Shown here: positions 4,627 through 5,260 of the stretch, one piece after another
How the letters are laid out: every line of letters begins with the position of its first letter
How positions within the stretch are numbered: position 1 is the stretch's first letter
Assembly (NCBI GenBank): GCA_902478945.1
Contig: CABSMX010000114.1
Span: forward strand, 1 to 5,260
Reading direction: 5' to 3'
Length of the DNA: 5,260 bases
From: an uncultured Collinsella sp.
GTDB taxonomy: Bacteria > Actinomycetota > Coriobacteriia > Coriobacteriales > Coriobacteriaceae
Notes under the pieces: model-generated
Database searches by the model: none
What the model was told of the DNA's origin: nothing
What the model saw: the letters and a program-made list of their open reading frames with translations, nothing else
Made by a program: the position numbers and the translations under genes

Positions 4627-5260
4627 GCGCGGTCTCCTCTTCGATCTGGGTGGAAAGCTCCAGCCATTCGTCCTCGAGCTTGGGCAGCTCTTGCTTAAGC
4701 CCGTTATATTCCCCTAGCGCGGCGTTGAACTTGTCCTGATCGGCATAAAGCTCTTCGCTTGCCATCAATTCCATAAGCTCGTCATAGCGGGCGCGCTTTT
4801 TGTCCAGCTCCGTCTCGATCTTCTTGAGCTGGTTGCGCACGCCCTTGAGCTTTTTGTTGAGCGCGGCACGGGCCTGGGCCTCGGCGCGCTTTTGCTCCTT
4901 GGTTTTTTTGCCCTCGGCAGGCTTGGGGGCCGCAGCGGGGCTGTTGGTCTGAGCGGCGTTGGCGGGCTTAGTGCTCCTGCTTGCCTCCGGCGCGCTCTCC
5001 CCTGCCGTCTCGGCGGCGGCGCGGGCTGCGAGGTCCTCGCGCTTGAAGAGGTAGTAGTCGTAGTCGCCGTCGTAGACCGTGACCTTGCCGTCACGGATGT
5101 CGATCACGCGGTTGGTCACGGCGCGTACCAGGTGCTCGTCGTGGCTGATCAGCACGATGGTACCGGGGAAGTTTTGCAGGGCGTTTTCGAGCATGTCCAC
5201 CGAGTCGATGTCCAGGTGGTTGGTGGGCTCGTCCAGGCACAGGAGCGCCTCGGGTGCCAC
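4613..5260 (-). CDS. ABC-F family ATP-binding protein, C-terminal part (5' end outside window)
   Basis: This is the last 215 codons of an ABC-F ATPase. These are soluble proteins with two ATP-binding cassettes and no membrane domain; many act on the ribosome as translation factors or antibiotic-resistance proteins. In the fragment, LLCLDEPTNHLD (residues 6-17) is Walker B, with D10 and catalytic E11 followed by the PTNHLD sequence typical of ABC-F. LISHDEHLV (37-45) holds the switch His H40. The second cassette ends near residue 75. A low-complexity Ala/Pro/Lys linker spans about 80-118. A charged coiled coil of about 95 residues follows to the C terminus, like the C-terminal domain of Uup-type ABC-F proteins. 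The first codon in the window is GTG, but it is within the cassette and is not a start. The subgroup and any role in resistance cannot be decided without the first cassette and interdomain linker. Confidence 0.93.
   Translation of the reverse strand: MAPEALLCLDEPTNHLDIDSVDMLENALQNFPGTIVLISHDEHLVRAVTNRVIDIRDGKVTVYDGDYDYYLFKREDLAARAAAETAGESAPEASRSTKPANAAQTNSPAAAPKPAEGKKTKEQKRAEAQARAALNKKLKGVRNQLKKIETELDKKRARYDELMELMASEELYADQDKFNAALGEYNGLKQELPKLEDEWLELSTQIEEETARELS
4634..4639 (-). promoter_or_regulatory. Shine-Dalgarno site for the GTG-start membrane protein
   Basis: The minus strand reads GAGGAG, then ACCGCGC, then GTG at 4626. The site lies within the final codons of the ABC-F gene and is the reason for choosing the GTG over the later ATG. 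Confidence 0.65.

Noticed and set aside
5258..5260. GTG at the window edge as the start of the ABC-F gene
   Set aside because: It falls five codons before the Walker B motif, inside the second ATP-binding cassette, so it is an internal valine and the gene is cut by the window.

Overview
GC-rich bacterial chromosomal DNA in which every supported gene lies on the minus strand, so the transcript reads from position 5260 down to position 1. The gene set and order (site-2 protease, scpA, scpB, rluB-type pseudouridine synthase, cmk, plsC-type acyltransferase) are typical housekeeping synteny of Gram-positive bacteria. With the base composition, this suggests a high-GC Gram-positive, perhaps a gut Coriobacteriia member such as Collinsella. 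That assignment is inference, not shown by any single marker.

The first 48 bases are not biological. They read as Illumina Nextera library sequence: the end of the P5 oligo (1-7), an 8-base i5 index (8-15) and the 33-base Read 1 transposase adapter (16-48), ending in the 19-bp Tn5 mosaic end (30-48). Genome sequence starts at 49, inside an acyltransferase gene whose reading frame continues artificially through the adapter.

Layout in transcription order: the C-terminal part of an ABC-F ATPase (5260-4613, cut by the window edge); a small membrane protein of unknown function with a GTG start (4626-4330); an M50 site-2-type metalloprotease (4320-3637); an 84-bp gap; ScpA (3552-2743) and ScpB (2730-2011), the kleisin and its partner in the SMC condensin; an RluB-type 23S rRNA pseudouridine synthase (2024-1053); a 66-bp gap; cytidylate kinase (986-300); and the first 82 or so codons of the acyltransferase (296-49). 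Junctions are tight: two 14-bp overlaps, spacings of 3, 9 and 12 bp, and Shine-Dalgarno sites that run into the upstream stop codon. This indicates one or two translationally coupled operons. No terminator was seen in either of the two longer gaps.

The products cover translation factors and rRNA modification (ABC-F, RluB), chromosome segregation (ScpAB), nucleotide supply (Cmk) and membrane lipid or membrane protein processing (acyltransferase, M50 protease). They are a growth-linked cluster rather than one pathway. I see no mobile element, CRISPR array, RNA gene, phage gene or defence gene, and no convincing new system. The most striking signal is the sequencing adapter.
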